Origin: Pseudomonadota bacterium
GTDB lineage: Bacteria > Desulfobacterota > Desulfovibrionia > Desulfovibrionales > Desulfovibrionaceae
Assembly (NCBI GenBank): GCA_023417745.1
Contig: JAEZEM010000411.1
Coordinates: 1-23,597 of the forward strand
Reading direction: 5' to 3'
DNA length: 23,597 nucleotides
Within the stretch, counting starts at the first letter, position 1. Each line of letters begins with the position of its first letter. This document shows positions 22,431 through 23,597 of the stretch, piece by piece. Position numbers and translations under genes: made by a program. The notes under the pieces were generated by a model. It saw only the letters and a program-made list of their open reading frames with translations, was not told the DNA's origin and searched no databases.

Positions 22431-23597
22431 AGCGCATCCCTCCACGCTTGAATGGTTCTTGGCAGTCGGCCGTGATCATGAGCGCCACTTCGTCCAGGGT
22501 CTTGACGCCAAGATTTTCCCCGGATCGCAGGCGCACGTTCAGGCCGTCGAGTTCCTTTTCCTTGTCCCCTGCCACGAGCATGTAGGGGATCTTCTCCACC
22601 TGGGCCTCGCGAACCTTGAAGCCCAGTTTCTCGTTACGATCGTCGAGTTCGACCCGGATGCCGGCCGCTTTGAGCCGGGCCAGGGCCTGTTCGGCAAATT
22701 CTTTCTGGGCGTCGGTGACGATGAGGATGCGGGCCTGCACCGGCGACAGCCAAGTCGGCAACGCCCCGGCGGTGTGCTCGATGAGCACGCCGAGGAACCG
22801 CTCCACCGCGCCCAAAATGACGCGATGCAACATCACCGGCCGTTTGCGCTCCCCGTCCGCGTCGGTATAGACGAGATCGAAGCGCTCCGGCAAGGTGAAG
22901 TCGCACTGGATCGTGGCGCACTGCCACCGGCGATCTAAAGCATCCTTGAGCTTGATGTCAATCTTCGGCCCGTAAAACGCCCCGTCGCCCTCGTTGACTT
23001 CGTACGGCAACCCGATGGACTCCATGGCGTCGACGAGCGCCTTGGTGGCGCGGTCCCAGTCCTCGTCGGAACCGATGGACTTCTCCGGCCGGGTGGACAG
23101 CTCGGCTTCGAAATCGAAGCCGAAAAGCCCGACCACGTCCTGCACGAAGCGCACGACGCCGGTGATCTCTTCCTGCAGCTGATCCGGGCGGCACAAAATA
23201 TGGGCGTCGTCCTGGGTGAACTGGCGCACGCGCAGCAAGCCATGGAGCACGCCGGATTTCTCATGGCGATGCACCACGCCCAGCTCGAAGTAGCGCTGGG
23301 GCAGATCGCGGTAGCTGCGCACCCGGGATTTATAAATGAGCATATGCGACAGGCAGTTCATGGGCTTGATGCCGTAGGACTGCTCGTCGATCTCGGTGAA
23401 ATACATGTTCTCGCGGTAGTTGTCGTAATGGCCTGACCGCTCCCAGAGTTCCCGGCGCAGGATCAGCGGACCGCGCACCAGGTCGTAGCCCCGGCGCAAG
23501 TGCTCGCGGCGCTCGAAATCCTCGATGATGGTGCGGATCAGCTCGCCCTTGGGGTGCCAGATGCACATGCCCGCGCCCACTTCCTCGGAGAAGCTGA
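22411..23597 (-). CDS. thrS: Threonyl-tRNA synthetase (N-terminus beyond window)
   Basis: The C-terminal 394 residues of ThrRS; the frame is open to the window edge, so roughly 240 residues (TGS, editing and part of the core) are missing. Visible are the class II core from EEVGAGMCIWHPKGELIR, YKSRVRSYRDLPQRYFELGVVHRHEKSG in pieces, motif 2 RVRQFTQDDAHI, and motif 3 HRVILGAVERFLGVLIEH. The zinc ligands are expected to be the Cys in MNCLSH, a His in motif 2 and the motif 3 His. The C-terminal anticodon-binding domain starts near LPTWLSPVQARIL. It is the first visible gene of the translation operon, and its end overlaps the infC start region. Confidence 0.98.
   Translation of the reverse strand, partial: SFSEEVGAGMCIWHPKGELIRTIIEDFERREHLRRGYDLVRGPLILRRELWERSGHYDNYRENMYFTEIDEQSYGIKPMNCLSHMLIYKSRVRSYRDLPQRYFELGVVHRHEKSGVLHGLLRVRQFTQDDAHILCRPDQLQEEITGVVRFVQDVVGLFGFDFEAELSTRPEKSIGSDEDWDRATKALVDAMESIGLPYEVNEGDGAFYGPKIDIKLKDALDRRWQCATIQCDFTLPERFDLVYTDADGERKRPVMLHRVILGAVERFLGVLIEHTAGALPTWLSPVQARILIVTDAQKEFAEQALARLKAAGIRVELDDRNEKLGFKVREAQVEKIPYMLVAGDKEKELDGLNVRLRSGENLGVKTLDEVALMITADCQEPFKRGGMRYNFCSQ

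Overview
The window is chromosomal DNA of a high-GC bacterium. Gene content and protein style point to a Desulfovibrionaceae member of the Desulfovibrio/Solidesulfovibrio kind: NtrB-like kinases with an AHQLNNPLNN H-box, a type III glutamine synthetase and a short RRM RNA-binding protein. This placement is an inference from family resemblance, not from a search. There are 22 supported protein genes; the first and last are cut by the window edges. I saw no rRNA, tRNA, CRISPR array or transposase.

Left end (1-4.6 kb): a response-regulator receiver fused to a Lon-type AAA+ protease (+ strand, 5' end missing) lies tail-to-tail with a two-gene operon (- strand) for a membrane sensor histidine kinase and an NtrC-type sigma-54 response regulator. 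The two receivers resemble each other and only one kinase is visible, so one signal may drive both transcription and proteolysis.

4.9-10.4 kb: a CPBP-like membrane protein whose catalytic Glu pair is Gln-Gln is followed by a MacB/FtsX-type permease without an ATPase gene. Next come a repeat-bearing spacer, an RRM protein with a hairpin terminator, a short minisatellite-like CT-rich tract, and glutamine synthetase type III on the - strand.

10.7-16.5 kb: a small MerR regulator diverges from an arylesterase/haloperoxidase-like hydrolase. Then follows an apparent envelope/metal stress locus: a Spy/CpxP-like periplasmic protein, a secreted four-cysteine (GLG1-repeat-like) protein, an ECF sigma factor, a single-TM partner with a YG...RWP motif, and a membrane-anchored periplasmic metal-sensor-like protein. 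An acyltransferase-3 membrane enzyme of visibly lower GC comes after it.

Right end (16.7-23.6 kb): a translation operon on the - strand, in transcription order thrS (partial), infC, rpmI, rplT, pheS, an MNT nucleotidyltransferase, a HEPN (HepT-like) protein, pheT, then a terminator. The most notable points are the HepT/MntA-type toxin-antitoxin pair inserted between pheS and pheT, and an infC start that looks like a non-canonical AUA codon behind a perfect Shine-Dalgarno.
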